A stretch of 64,000 nucleotides of DNA, from the NCBI GenBank assembly GCA_949358305.1, contig OX442315.1, positions 3,596,001 through 3,660,000 of the forward strand, written 5' to 3'. Shown here piece after piece: positions 1 to 15,979 of the stretch (positions are counted from its first letter, which is position 1; every line of letters begins with the position of its first letter). Under the pieces are notes generated by a model. That model saw only the letters and a program-made list of their open reading frames with translations. It ran no database searches and was not told the origin of the DNA. Source of the DNA: Strigamia acuminata (taxonomy: Eukaryota; Arthropoda; Chilopoda; Geophilomorpha; Linotaeniidae). A program made the translations under genes and the position numbers.

Positions 1-290
1 AACAAAGTTCGCGTTCACCATGTTTGATGATGAAAATGTCGCAAAAACGTAACTTTTTGCATCGATTTTAAACGTTTTGATGACGTTTTCATCATCAAAA
101 CATTCATTTTGATCACTTTTTGCAACGAAAACGGCGAAAACAGCCGTTCAAGTTCATGAACTTGAACTTAGTTCACTTTGAAAAAAATTGTAGTGAACGT
201 GAACGTGAACTAGTTCACACGGTGAACGCAAAACTTGAACTAGTTCTCGATTTGGTCAACGAGATACAACACCGACAATTTCCATCAATT
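1..290. repeat. GTTCAC/GTGAAC-rich inverted-repeat stretch
   Basis: No gene is supported here. Bases 150-260 are dense in short inverted words of the GTTCA / TGAAC type, for example a palindrome of the form GTGAACTAGTTCAC near 204-217. This would lie in an intron of the AGBL5-like gene, whose later exons must be beyond the left edge. It could be a degenerate MITE or simple local repeats; I cannot tell which. Confidence 0.4.
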
Positions 291-343
291 AATTCAAAAA
301 ACCGATCAGTTGTTTATCGCAATTTCTACGCAACCCAAACAAC

Positions 344-1316
344 CTTTTATCACTCAGATATCGACAATGGCTGAAGCGAGTATCCAAACTTCCCAAATAT
401 CTTTGCAACTTCTCATAAGAATACGGATAAGTAAAAGCGAAATAAGTGAAAACCGAACTGCTCGCCGGAGTCACGTGTATGAATGACATAAAAAACTGCT
501 CTCCGTCTAACTATAAAAACAAAAATAAATCACAAAAGTTACTACGTTTGCGCGGTAAGTTTTCCAAATAAGTGAAAATTCGGATTTTATTTATCCGGTT
601 AACCGGATGTGTTTACATGACGTTAGTTTTCTGGTAAACTTGAGGTCATATTACCCATAATGCATAAAACTATGAAATACATCATTTTTGTTTATAATTG
701 GTGCCATTTTTAATAAGGGGTACGAAATATTACGGTCAGTACGGCACTTTTCCGAATAAGTGCGTCTTTTCTGGAAAACCGGTTTGTTTACGTGATCAGT
801 TTTCCAGAAAAGTAATATTTTCTAGATAAGTGAGTACATGTAAACGTGGTAATTGCAATTCACCCAAAACCAAGGCTGGTGCGGAATCCGCTCGTACTCG
901 TCACTTCCGGGTTTATTGGAAAAGACGGGCGCCATTCCTTGCGCGTACAGCCGCATTTGCTTATTCAAATTTTGCAAAACATATTGAACGACACAACTGC
1001 GCCGTCGTGTTTGCACCGCGAAATGAAACCACGTCCGGTTGGAATTCTCAAATGCTGTGCCGGCCGCGTCCGGTTTCGTCCACAAATGAAACCGGTATTC
1101 CGGTCGCAAGTTCGGGTACAATTCCGCCCCGTTATCCGGCGAGTTTGAGCTATAGAAACTCGAAAAATATCTCAGTATTTCGTGCAAAGGTTTTTTTATG
1201 CGATTTTACTCGATTTTATACTTAGTCGGGCCGCAAAATTTGATGGATTGCACTTTGGCTAAATTTCCAGAATCAAATTTAGACGTGAAATAGAAATCGT
1301 CGATTTCTGCTTCCAT
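344..1316 (-). CDS. AGBL5: Cytosolic carboxypeptidase 5-like (AGBL5), 5' part
   Basis: This is the start of a tubulin deglutamylase of the M14 metallocarboxypeptidase family, which acts on glutamate side chains and branch points of microtubules. Exon 1 (1316-1222) starts at an ATG and encodes the FDSGNLAKV motif typical of the CCP5 N-terminus. Exon 2 (about 1158 or 1170 down to 864 or 846) encodes LWTKPDAAGTAFENSNRTWF and then NKQMRLYAQGMAP, matching the N-terminal beta-sandwich domain. Exon 3 (495 to about 344) encodes FMSFIHVT and FAFTYPYSYEKLQ. The zinc-binding catalytic exons would be beyond position 1, so the gene is partial. The exon 1 donor (1221/1220) fits in phase; the exon 2 acceptor and donor and the exon 3 donor each have two candidates. 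It is divergent with NME6, 241 bp away. Identification is strong; exact exon ends are moderate. Confidence 0.85.
500..845. repeat. MITE-like segment in AGBL5 intron 2
   Basis: The intron holds several copies of a word of the type TTTTCCNAATAAGTG (near 560, 750 and 820), two copies of GTTTACRTGA (near 610 and 790) and a palindrome ATCCGGTTAACCGGAT near 595-610. The symmetrical arrangement suggests a small non-autonomous transposon or its remnant. I found no clear target duplication. Confidence 0.35.
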
Positions 1317-1557
1317 TTTTAATCATCGGTCGATTTCTGCGAAAAGATTTCATCGGTGTGAGCAAATGTTTTTATTCTGTCGTTTCATTTACCACAACGT
1401 AATTTGCATGTTCCAATTTCGGATACCGGATGTTTTGGGATAGTAATTAGGTGTTTTTCGTCTCCGCCTTCCGCTTCTTCCGAGTTTCCATTAGCAACAT
1501 GATGTCACTTCCGGTTGCCATGAGCTGCGGCTCGGTTTGGGATTTTCGTGAGCAGAA
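1317..1557. promoter_or_regulatory. Divergent AGBL5/NME6 promoter interval
   Basis: These 241 bases separate the AGBL5 start codon (minus strand) from the NME6 start codon (plus strand), so they must hold both 5' UTRs and very likely a shared bidirectional promoter. No TATA box is evident. The role is inferred from gene layout only. Confidence 0.5.
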
Positions 1558-3037
1558 ATGCGTTTACAGTTGACTTTGGCCATAATCAAGCCGGATGTTT
1601 GCATCGATTCGTCGAGATTACAAGTATTTATTGTTTTTTTTTGTTCAGAGAAATTAAAATCGACATTTATTTTGAAAAATACGATTTTTTTTATTTTTTT
1701 ATTTTTCAGTTTGTGCGGCGATTATTATTGAAAAATGGCTTCCTGGTCGTGCGCAGTAAAAAAATGCTTTTGGATTTAAAACAGGCGGAAATATTCTACC
1801 AAACACACAAAGGTGATTGATAATTTGATAATTTTCTTGTCAGAAATTAAATATATATTTTTTTTTTGTAGATAAATTCTTCTATAACCGGTTGGTCACT
1901 TACATGTCGAGGTATAAATTGGATAAGCAACAAAAACGTGATAATTAGATGGTTTATAAATCGTGGAAATTACAGTGGGATATGTTACGCGCATATTTTA
2001 GCCAGGGAAGACGCGATAGCAACTTGGAGGAGACTTATGGGACCAACAAAAGTTTCTAGGTTGATATTTTGAAGTGCAGACATGCACGAAAATGTACATT
2101 TTCACACAATTGATGTGTAAAAATGTACAAAAATCAATAAAATGTACAAAAATGTGGAAAAATGCACAACAAAAATCCGTAAAAATGCACAAAAATGTGG
2201 AAAAATGCACAAAAATGTGGAAAAATGCACAAAAACGTTTAAAAATGCTCAAAAATGTTTAAAAATGCTCAAAAATGAGTACAAAAATGTACATTTTTAC
2301 ACAATTGATGTGTAAAAATGTACAAAAATCAATAAAATGTACAAAAATGTGTAAAAATGCACAACAAAAATCCGTAAAAATGCACAACAATAATCCGTAA
2401 AAATGCACAAAAATGTGAAAAATGCACAAATATGTGTAAAAATGTTTAAAAATGCTCAAAAATGAGTACAAAAAGCAAGAATATGTTCATTTTTTTACTG
2501 AGAATGCACGAAAATGTGTAAAAGTGTACGAAAAATGTGTAAAATTGTACAAAAATATTCATTTTTCACTAAGAAACGAAAATTGACATTTTTCTGCGAC
2601 AAAGTGTAAAATGATGCATAAAATAAGTTAAAAATCCACTCAAATGGCCATTTATTCGCAAAAAAATGCAAAAATACTCTAAATCCATTTCTCGATAAAT
2701 TTGTTGCATTTCCACACGAATTTCACCTAAATTCTCATCCCCAGAGCGATTTACGAAGCCCCGAACACCATCCGCGGCTCGATCGGGCTCTCAGACACGA
2801 GAAACTGCACCCACGGATCAGGTACGCTCGAATTAGGGTTAAACCTTAAGCCTAATTCTCCGCACTTTGATCTCCCTAGATTCGCCCGACTCCGCCGGCC
2901 AAGAAATGCACTTTTTCTTCCCGCGATTCGACGCGAGCGAGTGGCACCGTAACAAAGAAGCGAAATTCCGACGGAAAAAACTCGTTTTCGACGCCATTAA
3001 TTTCATTCATCGGCCAATTCTGCAAAATAAAACTTAA
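1558..3037 (+). CDS. NME6: Nucleoside diphosphate kinase 6 (NME6)
   Basis: Six exons: 1558-1623, 1710-1812, 1872-1911, 1976-2059, 2745-2821 and 2880-3037, giving 528 nt and 175 residues. All joins keep phase and use GT-AG borders. Exon 1 reads MRLQLTLAIIKPDV, as in the NDPK N-terminus. Later exons give NGFLVVRSKKM, KFFYNRLVTYMSS, EDAIATWRRLMGPTKV, IRGSIGLSDTRN and CTHGSDS. The active-site histidine that carries the phosphate is His121, inside NCTHGSDS. The closing segment EMHFFFPRF matches the NME6 tail. Group II NDPKs such as NME6 are linked to mitochondria, but I see no clear targeting peptide. The gene converges with TGS1, whose stop codon lies only 176 bp away, so the 3' UTRs probably meet. 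Confidence 0.93.
2085..2480. repeat. AAAATGYAC minisatellite in NME6 intron 4
   Basis: Intron 4 of NME6 (2060-2744) is filled by short units built from AAAAATGCAC, AAAATGTGG and AAAATGTAC. A longer block of about 200 bp (2090-2270) recurs at 2285-2470. The open frames on both strands here are a by-product of the repeat and not genes. Confidence 0.85.
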
Positions 3038-3212
3038 AATGGTGAAATTCATGTGAAAATGCATCAAATTTACGTCGAATTGGAGGTTTTTTGTATTTTT
3101 TTTAATTTTTATTTACAATTTGGTTGATCAATTGGCTTAAAACTAGTCAGATAAATATTTAGAAAAAAAATAAAATATGCGAATGAATTTTTGTTGAATT
3201 TGTGGTTGATTT

Positions 3213-6537
<3,325 letters not shown>

Positions 6538-6787
6538 CTTGGATCGCCAACTCACGGCGCTCCGGAAATAAATCGTAGCGAAATGTATTTGAATTAATTA
6601 TTCGTTTATCCCGTAATTTTTCATTTATTAATTAAAATTTCTTGACGTAAAATTATTAACGTTAAGTAATATTTCTAATAATTATTTATTACAATTTGGC
6701 CACTAGTCGTCGTTGCTTCAAAATGCTCGATGGCGCCATTTTGAATCGACATCAACTCGCCGCGTGTACCTCAAACAAGAAGAATTA
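6538..6787. promoter_or_regulatory. Divergent TGS1/GKAP-like promoter interval
   Basis: These 250 bases lie between the TGS1 start codon (minus) and the ATG chosen for the GKAP-domain gene (plus). The part from 6590 to 6700 is AT-rich. A shared promoter is inferred from layout only. Confidence 0.45.
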
Positions 6788-7398
6788 ATGGAGGGAAGCA
6801 AAATTAACATATTTAAAGACGATATGGCGTGTGAGAAGAGTCGACTTCTTAGTTTGGCGAAGCAATGGCGGTGTAAGAAGGAGGAAACGTCGGATTTACC
6901 CGAAGAAAGTGAATTTTTTCGACATTTTAAACCGTTTTTTTGCAAATTTTTCGCGTTTTATTTATTTTTCCGTTAAAAACGACTAAAATTCATTTAATTG
7001 CAGTTTGCGGCCACATTCTATCGGCGGTGGGCAAAGCGAACTTGCTCGTGGACCAACGATTCACCCAATTTTCCAAATTAATCAACGATTGCGAATTTCA
7101 AAATGGCAGCCGGAAAACAACGACGGACGATTTGCAAGGATTTTGGGACATGATTTCGATGCAAATCGAAGACGTGGTCAAGAAATTCGACGAACTGGAC
7201 GAAATGGAGAGGAATAATTGGCGGATCGAAGACAAAGAGAACGAGAAAGTGGAGAAAATGGGGGAAAAAGGCCAAAAAGTGAATGAAAATGGGAAATAAC
7301 GTGGAAATAACGTTGGATTAACGTTGAATTAATGTTTGTTGCAGGTGAAGGTGACGAGGAAGCCTCGTGCTCGCGTGCCGTTGTCGTTGAAGAATTGA
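6788..7398 (+). CDS. Small GKAP-domain (DLGAP/HURP family) protein
   Basis: Three exons, 6788-6908, 7004-7278 and 7345-7398, give 149 residues. The joined frame reads SLAKQWRCKKEE, LPEEICGHILSAVGKANLLV, QRFTQFSKLINDCEF, TTTDDLQGFWDMISMQIEDV and KKFDELDEMERNNW. These are the core motifs of the guanylate-kinase-associated domain found in DLGAP1-4 and in the spindle protein DLGAP5/HURP. The exon 1-2 join creates the family motif IPEEI/LPEEI. The last exon adds a basic tail, VTRKPRARVPLSLKN. Family members are usually several hundred residues; this one is close to a bare domain. The first in-frame ATG was taken as start; an upstream exon cannot be excluded, but TGS1 lies only 250 bp away. An alternative donor near 7248 would shorten exon 2. 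Confidence 0.75.
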
Positions 7399-8654
7399 TG
7401 AGTGGATTTTTGTGGTTTTTTGCACCTGAGTGTTTTACAATTCGTGTTTTGTTTTTGTTGTTTTTATGGCAGTTTTTTTCGGGTTTGTTGATTCGTTGCA
7501 TCATGTCAGTATTAATAAATTATTTATATTTTTCTTTTCGGGTAATTTAAAAAATATATTGTTTATTATTGCTCGGTTAGTTGAACATTTTTCACATATA
7601 AATAATATATAATATAAATAATATCGCGAGATTTTTTTTTTTCATTTTTATGGTTAAATGCGTTTGGAAAAAAATGACATTTTGATGAATTTTCAATGAA
7701 AACAAGCAGGCATTTGTAATGCAGGGAAGCATTACATATTAGACTTCTAAACCCTGTCTCTCTGTCCCTAAATAAAACACCAAAATAAAAGAAAATAAAG
7801 TAAATAAATACAAAATAAAATTTTTGGCCAAAATAAAGCAACAACAAACATTATTAAGAATGTTGTAAACAACACATGGCAACCATTGGCTGATTCGGGG
7901 GCCAAAAAATTTTCCAGTTAAAGTCCACAGAAGTTCTGTGGAAATTAGGACATTTCGGCTGCATTTGAGTACTCAAACGCGGCCGAAATGTCCTGAAGTT
8001 TGCGTCCAAAATAACTTCGAAGCAATTTCACACACTCGGCCGCAGAAATTAGGACATTTCGGCCGCGTTTGAGTACTCGAATGCAACCGAGTGTCTAAAT
8101 TCTGGAGGACTGAAAATCAAGAAAACTTAATTAGATGTTCGTTAGAATTCGCGTACACGAACGTACGGGTGACACAACACATACGTCTAATTTGGTGTAA
8201 ATTTCCCCTTCGGTCGCCGATCGTAATGCTACTTTTTTTCGACCAAATAAAAAAAAAATATATACAGGCTGGTGCAGATTTCGATTTGGAATCGAATGAG
8301 CATAGTTTCAAAATTTATAAACCTAGTTTTGATATAGAAAATAGTATTTTACATATCGCGACGAAGATTTCATGGCTCACGGGATCCGCCAGGTGGCGCT
8401 AGTACAATGTTACAACTTCCTGTGCAGGACGGAAGTAGTATTATTAGACGGCTAAAAGTGCACTAAAACCGGTTTATTAATTCAACCGGAGGTCCAAGAA
8501 ATCTGAAAATACCTTACAATAATAATATAAGCATGCTGAATTTAATGCCGTTGTCCGTTTTGCTCTAGCTGCTATAGTTTTTGCGGAATCGTTGACGACG
8601 GACGGACGGACGGACGGACGGACGGACAGACAGACAGAACCGTTTCATGAGACT
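7399..8654. other. Intergenic, palindromes and a GACG microsatellite
   Basis: No gene is supported. At about 7946-7995 there is a hairpin of roughly 22-bp arms with the centre GAGTACTC and arms AGGACATTTCGGC / GCCGAAATGTCCT. Related half copies follow at 8050-8095. At 8594-8640 a run of GACG changes into GACA units, of the kind seen at the tails of some non-LTR elements. The interval is otherwise AT-rich with stop codons in all frames. Confidence 0.5.
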
Positions 8655-9600
8655 TTCTAAACATCAGGTTTAGAAGTCTAAAAATGAAAAAATTGATGGA
8701 ATTTCCACGATTTTCAATGAAAAAAATGAAAAAATTGATGGAATTTCCAGGATTTTCAATGAAAAAAATGAAAAAATTGATGGAATTTCCAGGATTTTCA
8801 ATGAAAAAATGACATTTTGATGGAATTTTCAATGAAATTCTTTTGAAAAAAGCAAAATTTGATTAATTTTTCATGAAATTTATTGGAAAAATGCTAATTT
8901 TGATTAATTTTCCACGCAATTCCTTGGAAAAATGCTAAATTTGATTGATTTTCGGAGATATTCATTGAAAAAATTGCCCAATTTGATTAATTTTCCACGA
9001 AATTGATTGGAAATATACAAAATTTGACTAATTTTCCGTGAAATTGATTGGAAAAATACAAAATGTGATTAATTTTCCACGAAATTGATTGAAAATATAC
9101 AAAATTTGACTAATTTTCCGTGAAATTGATTGGAAAAATACAAAATTTGATTAATTTTCCATGAAATTGATTGGAAATATACAAAATTTGACTAATTTTC
9201 CGTGAAATTGATTGGAAAAAATACAAAATTTGATTAATTTTTCATGAAATTGATCGGAAAAATACAAAATTTGGTTAATTTTCCATGAAATTGATCGGAA
9301 AAATACAAAATTTGATTAATTTTCCGTGAAATTGATTGGAAAAATACAAATTTTCATTCATTTTTCGTGAAATTGATTGAAAAAATACAAAATTTGATTA
9401 ATTTTCCATGAAATTGATTGAAAAAATACAAAATTTGACTAATGTTCCATGAAATTGATTGGAAAAATACAAAATTTGATCAATTTTCCGTGAAATTCAT
9501 TGAAAAAATTCAAAATTTGACCGATTTTCCACGAGATTCATTGAAAAAATTCAAAATTTGACCGATTTTCCACGAGATTCATTGAAAAAGGCCATTTCCA
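8655..9600. repeat. 41-bp satellite block
   Basis: Two related tandem families. Bases 8675-8815 hold three copies of a unit with AAAAATTGATGGAATTTCC. Bases 8815-9600 hold about 18 copies of a 41-bp unit with TTGATTAATTTTCC, GAAATTGATTGG and AAAAATACAAAA. It ends about 45 bp before the BPNT2 stop codon, so it may reach into that gene's 3' UTR. Confidence 0.9.
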
Positions 9601-9643
9601 TTCTAAAAAATGAAAAGAAAAAGGTCGAAACGACTAGTTAACT

Positions 9644-11520
9644 TTATTTCGAAACTGATTCAAATGCCTGCAACATTTGTAAATATTTATGATGGTCACG
9701 TGTGGCGCCCAACAGGCCGCCATGATTGACGACATTGGATCCGGGGCTGTAATCGATGGGCTGACCGTCCAGCGTCGTCATTTTGCCGCCGATGCAGTTG
9801 AGTAAGGCGTTCGCGGCGCACAAATCCCACTTTTTGATTTCGGTGATGTGTACGTACGCGTCCACGTCGCCGCTGATCACCTGCAGCGTCTTGTAGCCTT
9901 GAAAATGGACCAAAAATGGATCAAAAATGGAAAATTTGACATTTTTTGCTTTTGTTTTGCTATTTTTGTTACCGGCGCCGCCCGCTGTGATGATGTCGGT
10001 GTCGTTGCCGAATGCTGTGATGACGTCACGCACCATGCCGGCGTGGGAGCGTGAAATGATGATTTTTGGTTTTCGATCTTGGTGATTGGCGCGGGTCAGA
10101 GTTGACGATTTGGCCACGCCGTCCCAGCCCCAAACTGGAATTGGAAGAATGTGTTTTACGCTTAAATTAATTATTTTGCGTGTACAATTTCGATATTTTT
10201 GGAATATTTAAACGATTTTCGAGTTTTACAAATTTCCTCTATTTATGGATTTCGGTTTTTTTAAATTTAATCTGCAACTTCGAGTGAAAATTGACTGAAA
10301 TTTAACAAATTCGAGTAAAAATTGACTGAAATTTAACAAATTCGAGTAAAAATTGACTGAAATTGAACAAATTCGGGTAAAAATTGACTAAAATTTAACA
10401 AATTCGAGTGAAAATTGATTAAAATTTAACAAATTCTAGCAAAAATTGACTGAATTTGAACAATTTCGAGTAAAAATTGACTAAAATTTAATAAATTCCA
10501 GTAAAAATTGACTGAAATTGAACAAATTCGGGTAAAAATTGACTGAAATTCAACAAATTCGAGTAAAAATTGACTGAAATTCAACAATTTCGAGTAAAAA
10601 TTCACTGAATTTCCGTCATTTCAAATGAAATTCACTGAAAAATCACAAAATTTACATCAATTCGAATAAAAATTCACTGAATTTCCACAATTCCCCGTGA
10701 AAATTCACTGTATTTACATAATTTCGAGCAAAATTCACTAAAAAATCACTAAATTTACATCATTTCGAATGAAAATGCACTGCATTTTCACAAATTCCAG
10801 TAAATTTTCACCGAAGCCACAAAACCGCACCGAAAATCCGTCCAAAAATCCATCCAAAATTTGACCAACGAACCAGTTTCCTTATAAAACGGCTTATGAA
10901 TAACCCCAATGACCGGCCTCCCTTTAACCGCCACACAAATCATCGTCGTCACATATTGCAACAGATTCTCCGTAAACTCCTGCGTCGCGTCCAACGGATC
11001 CACCCACACCGTAACGTCCCTCATCAACACATCTTCATCCCCGACATTCTCCACTTCCGCCGGATATTCCGCCGCACTCTCCTCCACAGAAAAACCCGAC
11101 AAATCCGAATTCTCGTCGCGCTCTTCCGATATAACCTGAAACAAACAACAACAATTAGAAGAAAAACTCCATTTTTCTCAATTCTTTCACTCTCACTGTC
11201 AGATGCGGGTACAATTTGTGGAAACCTCGCACGATGGCCCAATGGGACAGCAAATCCGCGTCGGTTTTCGGGTCGTCCGCGCCTTCTTTCGTCTTGCCTT
11301 TGATTTTCACGTTCAGTTGCGACGATTTGTGTACATTTGCCACTTGATGGCCGCCATCTTGGCTCAGCTTGATGGCCAAGACGAGCAGGTTTTTCAGGCT
11401 GATCGTCTCGTTTTCGCTTACTTTCACGTTCCCGCGCCAGTAGAATATTATTAGCACGAGTACCGAGCCGATCAGGACCGCCAATCCTGTTGGGGTCAAC
11501 TTAATCGTCGTTACAGACAT
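9644..11520 (-). CDS. BPNT2: Golgi PAP phosphatase (BPNT2/IMPAD1)
   Basis: This enzyme hydrolyses 3'-phosphoadenosine 5'-phosphate, the by-product of sulfotransferases, in the Golgi lumen. Four exons on the minus strand: 11520-11197, 11135-10874, 10134-9973 and 9897-9644; 1,002 nt, 333 residues (the human protein has 359). Residues 10-28 form a hydrophobic signal-anchor, as expected for a type II Golgi protein. [16 protein letters not shown] and the SEE pair at 111-113 match the first metal-site region. [14 protein letters not shown] carries the DPLDA metal-binding motif at 154-158. Later motifs are [24 protein letters not shown] and [17 protein letters not shown]. All joins keep phase. It is divergent with UBE2W (293 bp). 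Confidence 0.95.
10270..10800. repeat. 31-bp minisatellite in BPNT2 intron 2
   Basis: Intron 2 (10135-10873, minus strand) carries about ten to twelve tandem units of about 31 bp with ATTGACTGAAATTTAACAAA and TTCGAGTAAAA, decaying into more diverged copies after 10600. Confidence 0.85.
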
Positions 11521-11813
11521 GGAATTGTCATTTTTAAATCACGCTTCGCCATTTTTGATGACGTCATTCAATATCGTAATTAATATAACAGCGCGATGTT
11601 TAGTTTATTTTATTAAATTTATTCGTTTTGTTTTGTAAACATCGCTTTTTATTCTTCGATGTTGAATTTTAGTTTAAATAAAATTATTTCGAGATGAAAA
11701 GTCAAATCGTACAAAATGCTCGTTCGTGTTGATATTTGAGATACAATGACGTCACAATCGCGACGACCCTAATAAAAAGATGCGGTTGTTGTAGCCAGCT
11801 GGCTCGCTGCAAG
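11521..11813. promoter_or_regulatory. Divergent BPNT2/UBE2W promoter interval
   Basis: These 293 bases separate the two start codons. They are AT-rich in the centre and contain two TGACGTCA-type words (CRE-like), TGACGTCAT at 11559 and TGACGTCAC near 11748. Transcription-factor use is not shown; the CRE match is to the textbook consensus. Confidence 0.45.
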
Positions 11814-13499
<1,686 letters not shown>

Positions 13500-14009
13500 T
13501 AACGCACAATGAACAGACTTAAAACAATGATATAGACTTAAAATATATGAATGAACATTTTCTTCTTTTTTTTTTTGTTGACCGGTCACGCTCAGGAAAA
13601 AGTGGTCGTGCGATTTAGTTGACTCGTTTCATTTTATTTTTGTATGTAGTTTGAATCTTAGAATTGTTTTTCTTTTTCTTTTCTTTTTTATAAGGAATGT
13701 CTGTCATTTAATCCATTATTTAAGTTTTTGTGACATACACGAGTAGTTAGCGAAGAAAACGTTTATTGTTATTATTTTTATTATTATTATAATTATTATT
13801 ATTATTATTTTGTATTTTAATTTAATTTAACTGGAGCTTTGGAAAAAAAAAATATTTTAAAATAATCACTCGATTTACGATGTAAAATGGAAAGAAAATA
13901 TTAAATTGAACAATTTTTCTTTGATTTTCTACTTAATTTCCACCATTATTACCATTTACTTCGTTAAAAATAAATATTAAAATTGTTTATTTTCCAGACG
14001 GATAGAATC
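13500..14009. other. UBE2W 3' flank
   Basis: Follows the UBE2W stop codon. It is AT-rich, with an ATT microsatellite at about 13768-13808 and several AATAAA-like words (for example near 13970), so it probably contains the UBE2W polyadenylation site. No coding signal is seen. Confidence 0.5.
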
Positions 14010-14500
14010 TCGGCTCAATTTTCGTTAAATCTCACCTCAATTCTCGCTAAATCTCGGCTCAATTCTCGCTAAATCTCGGCTCAATTCTCGCTAAATCTCG
14101 GTTTAATTCTCGTTAAATCTCGCCGCAATTCTCGCTAAATCTCGCCTCAATTCTCGATTTTCAAGTGAAATTCAAGTGTTTTCTCGAGAAAAAAAGGAGT
14201 TTTCAAGTTAAAAAATGGAAAAGAAATGCATTTTCAACTGAAAAAAAGAAAAAAAAATGCATTTTCAACTGAAAAAAAAAAAGAAAAAATGCATTTTTAA
14301 CTGAAAAATGTGTTTTTAAGTGAAAAAAGGAATTTTCACGAGAAAAAAAAATGAGTTTTCAAGTGAAATTGCAGTGAAGAAAATGCATTTTCTCAAGAAA
14401 AATGAGTTTTTACGTCAAGTTCACGTGACAAAATGCTTTTTATTTCAAGTGAAGTTCACGTGACAAAATGCATTTTCAAGTGAAGTTCAAGTGCATTGTT
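14010..14500. repeat. 22-bp satellite (AATTCTCGCTAAATCTCGGC) and GCATTTTCAA repeats
   Basis: Bases 14010-14155 hold seven or eight units of about 22 bp made of CAATTCTCGCTAAATCTCGG. The same satellite recurs at 43880-44130 and 62010-62060. Bases 14155-14500 contain repeated TTTTCAAGTGAAATTCAAGTG and AAAATGCATTTTC words, part of which also follow the copy at 62 kb. Confidence 0.85.
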
Positions 14501-14890
14501 AAATTGAAATTGAAATTTATTTTTAATTATACGAACGTTTGTGCCAAAATGGCAGCGAAAAACATCAAAACCAAACGTTAAAACCGGACATATTCATTCA
14601 TTCATTCCTTCCCACACCACATATATCTTTGCAGCGTATAGATATGTTTGACCTGTCGAATCCTCGTGTATTATATAAGATAGGCCTAGTCAATTTATTT
14701 ATTTTTATTTATTTATTTATATATTTAATCGCACTCCAAAGGAGTAAAAAGAGATAAGATACAAGTGAGTAAAAAATTACAGATGCAAATTTAGACTTAA
14801 AAATTTAGACTTAAAAACGATCGAGTCTCGAGAATTGAAACATCTAATTTTGGGCCTTACTTATCATTCAATCTACATACCTATGACCAG
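14501..14890. other. Intergenic, TTTA microsatellite
   Basis: No gene is supported. A TTTA run at about 14694-14730 followed by sequence with GAGTAAAAAG could be the tail of an old non-coding retroposon. It ends at the 5' LTR of the Gypsy element. Confidence 0.35.
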
Positions 14891-15907
14891 TGTTGTGACC
14901 CGACTGGACCGGGGTCAACGAAGAGTTTCTCTCGTGACCTCGTTTCGGGTGTAAGGGGAGCCGCAAGCGCGTCTCCCTTCCCTCAGTGCATTGACATCTA
15001 GTCAATGGACAGGCGTCTGCCCTGAGGGAGTGGGGATGGCTCGTCCACCCCACCATTGGGTGATTCCGGTCACCTGTCAACCTCGCTTTGTGCAAAGGAA
15101 TGTGCCTTGCACTGAGCGGGCAGAACCAACACAACCATCAAACGAGAAACACACGTAAACCCGTCGTCCTACAAGATCAGGCCCAAGTAAAATATACTGG
15201 GATTGACCAAGGACAAAGGACAATTTACCGTGAGTACGTTTGGTCAGTGTCAAACTCCGCAGAGTAACCTGCGAGATAAGATTACCACACTATTTTAGCA
15301 CACCAGCTAGAAATAGTAAAAACCACTCCAGTTTAGCGAGTTGTGCAGACAAACGGTCGCACAAGCCTAAACTGCAGTTAAACCACGACGAGCGTTCCCG
15401 CCGCTGTGTGATCGCCGGGAGCCAGAAGAGTCCGCCGCTGTGTGATCGCCGGACACCACACAAAAACCTAGACAACAGCCCGAAGTAAGCCTTTTAACTA
15501 AGCATTCACTCGCGCCCGACCAGCGTGAGCCCGAAGGACCAGCCAGAGACGAGCCGAGGACGCCATATTGCCACGCCGGCCCAAGACGACATCGCGTTGC
15601 CACAACGACGACGCCATCTTGGACGCGAACGAAACAACAGACGACCTCGCCGATTCCAGCCAGCTTTCATCATACCTTTACATTTCCATTTCCCTTCACC
15701 CATTCCGATTTACCTTTTACCTACCTTTCATATATATATATAAGATATATCTGTATATTGTCCCACAGAATAAATCTATATTATATTTTACCTTTTATAT
15801 CTGTGTAATCATTTCTTTGGGTAAACCGCTTGAGACAAAGCGGTAGTGAGTTAGTCGAATTAAGTAATCAACCCACGAGTTAGCGACGGTTAGAGTTGAG
15901 CGCGACA
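14891..15907 (+). repeat. 5' LTR, Gypsy element 1
   Basis: 1,017 bp, starting TGTTGTGACC and ending GCGACA. It contains a TATATATATA stretch at about 15731-15745 and an AATAAA polyadenylation word at about 15770, so the promoter and R region lie near the LTR's right end. Short open frames inside it are also found in the 3' copy and are not genes. Confidence 0.95.
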
Positions 15908-15909
15908 CG

Positions 15910-15927
15910 TGGGGGCCTGTCCGGGAT
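15910..15927 (+). other. Primer binding site, tRNA-Pro type
   Basis: TGGGGGCCTGTCCGGGAT starts two bases after the LTR. It matches the well-known proline primer site TGGGGGCTCGTCCGGGAT except at two adjacent positions. The element therefore probably primes minus-strand DNA with tRNA-Pro. Confidence 0.75.
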
Positions 15928-15979
15928 CAAGTTGAATAACTGATTCTAACCTGTGATTACATCATACCCAAAGCAAGAA

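Noticed and set aside
830-1225. Plus-strand open frames at 830-1225
   Set aside because: The minus frame matches AGBL5 (FENSNRTWF, GMAP) and explains the lack of stops in the other frames.
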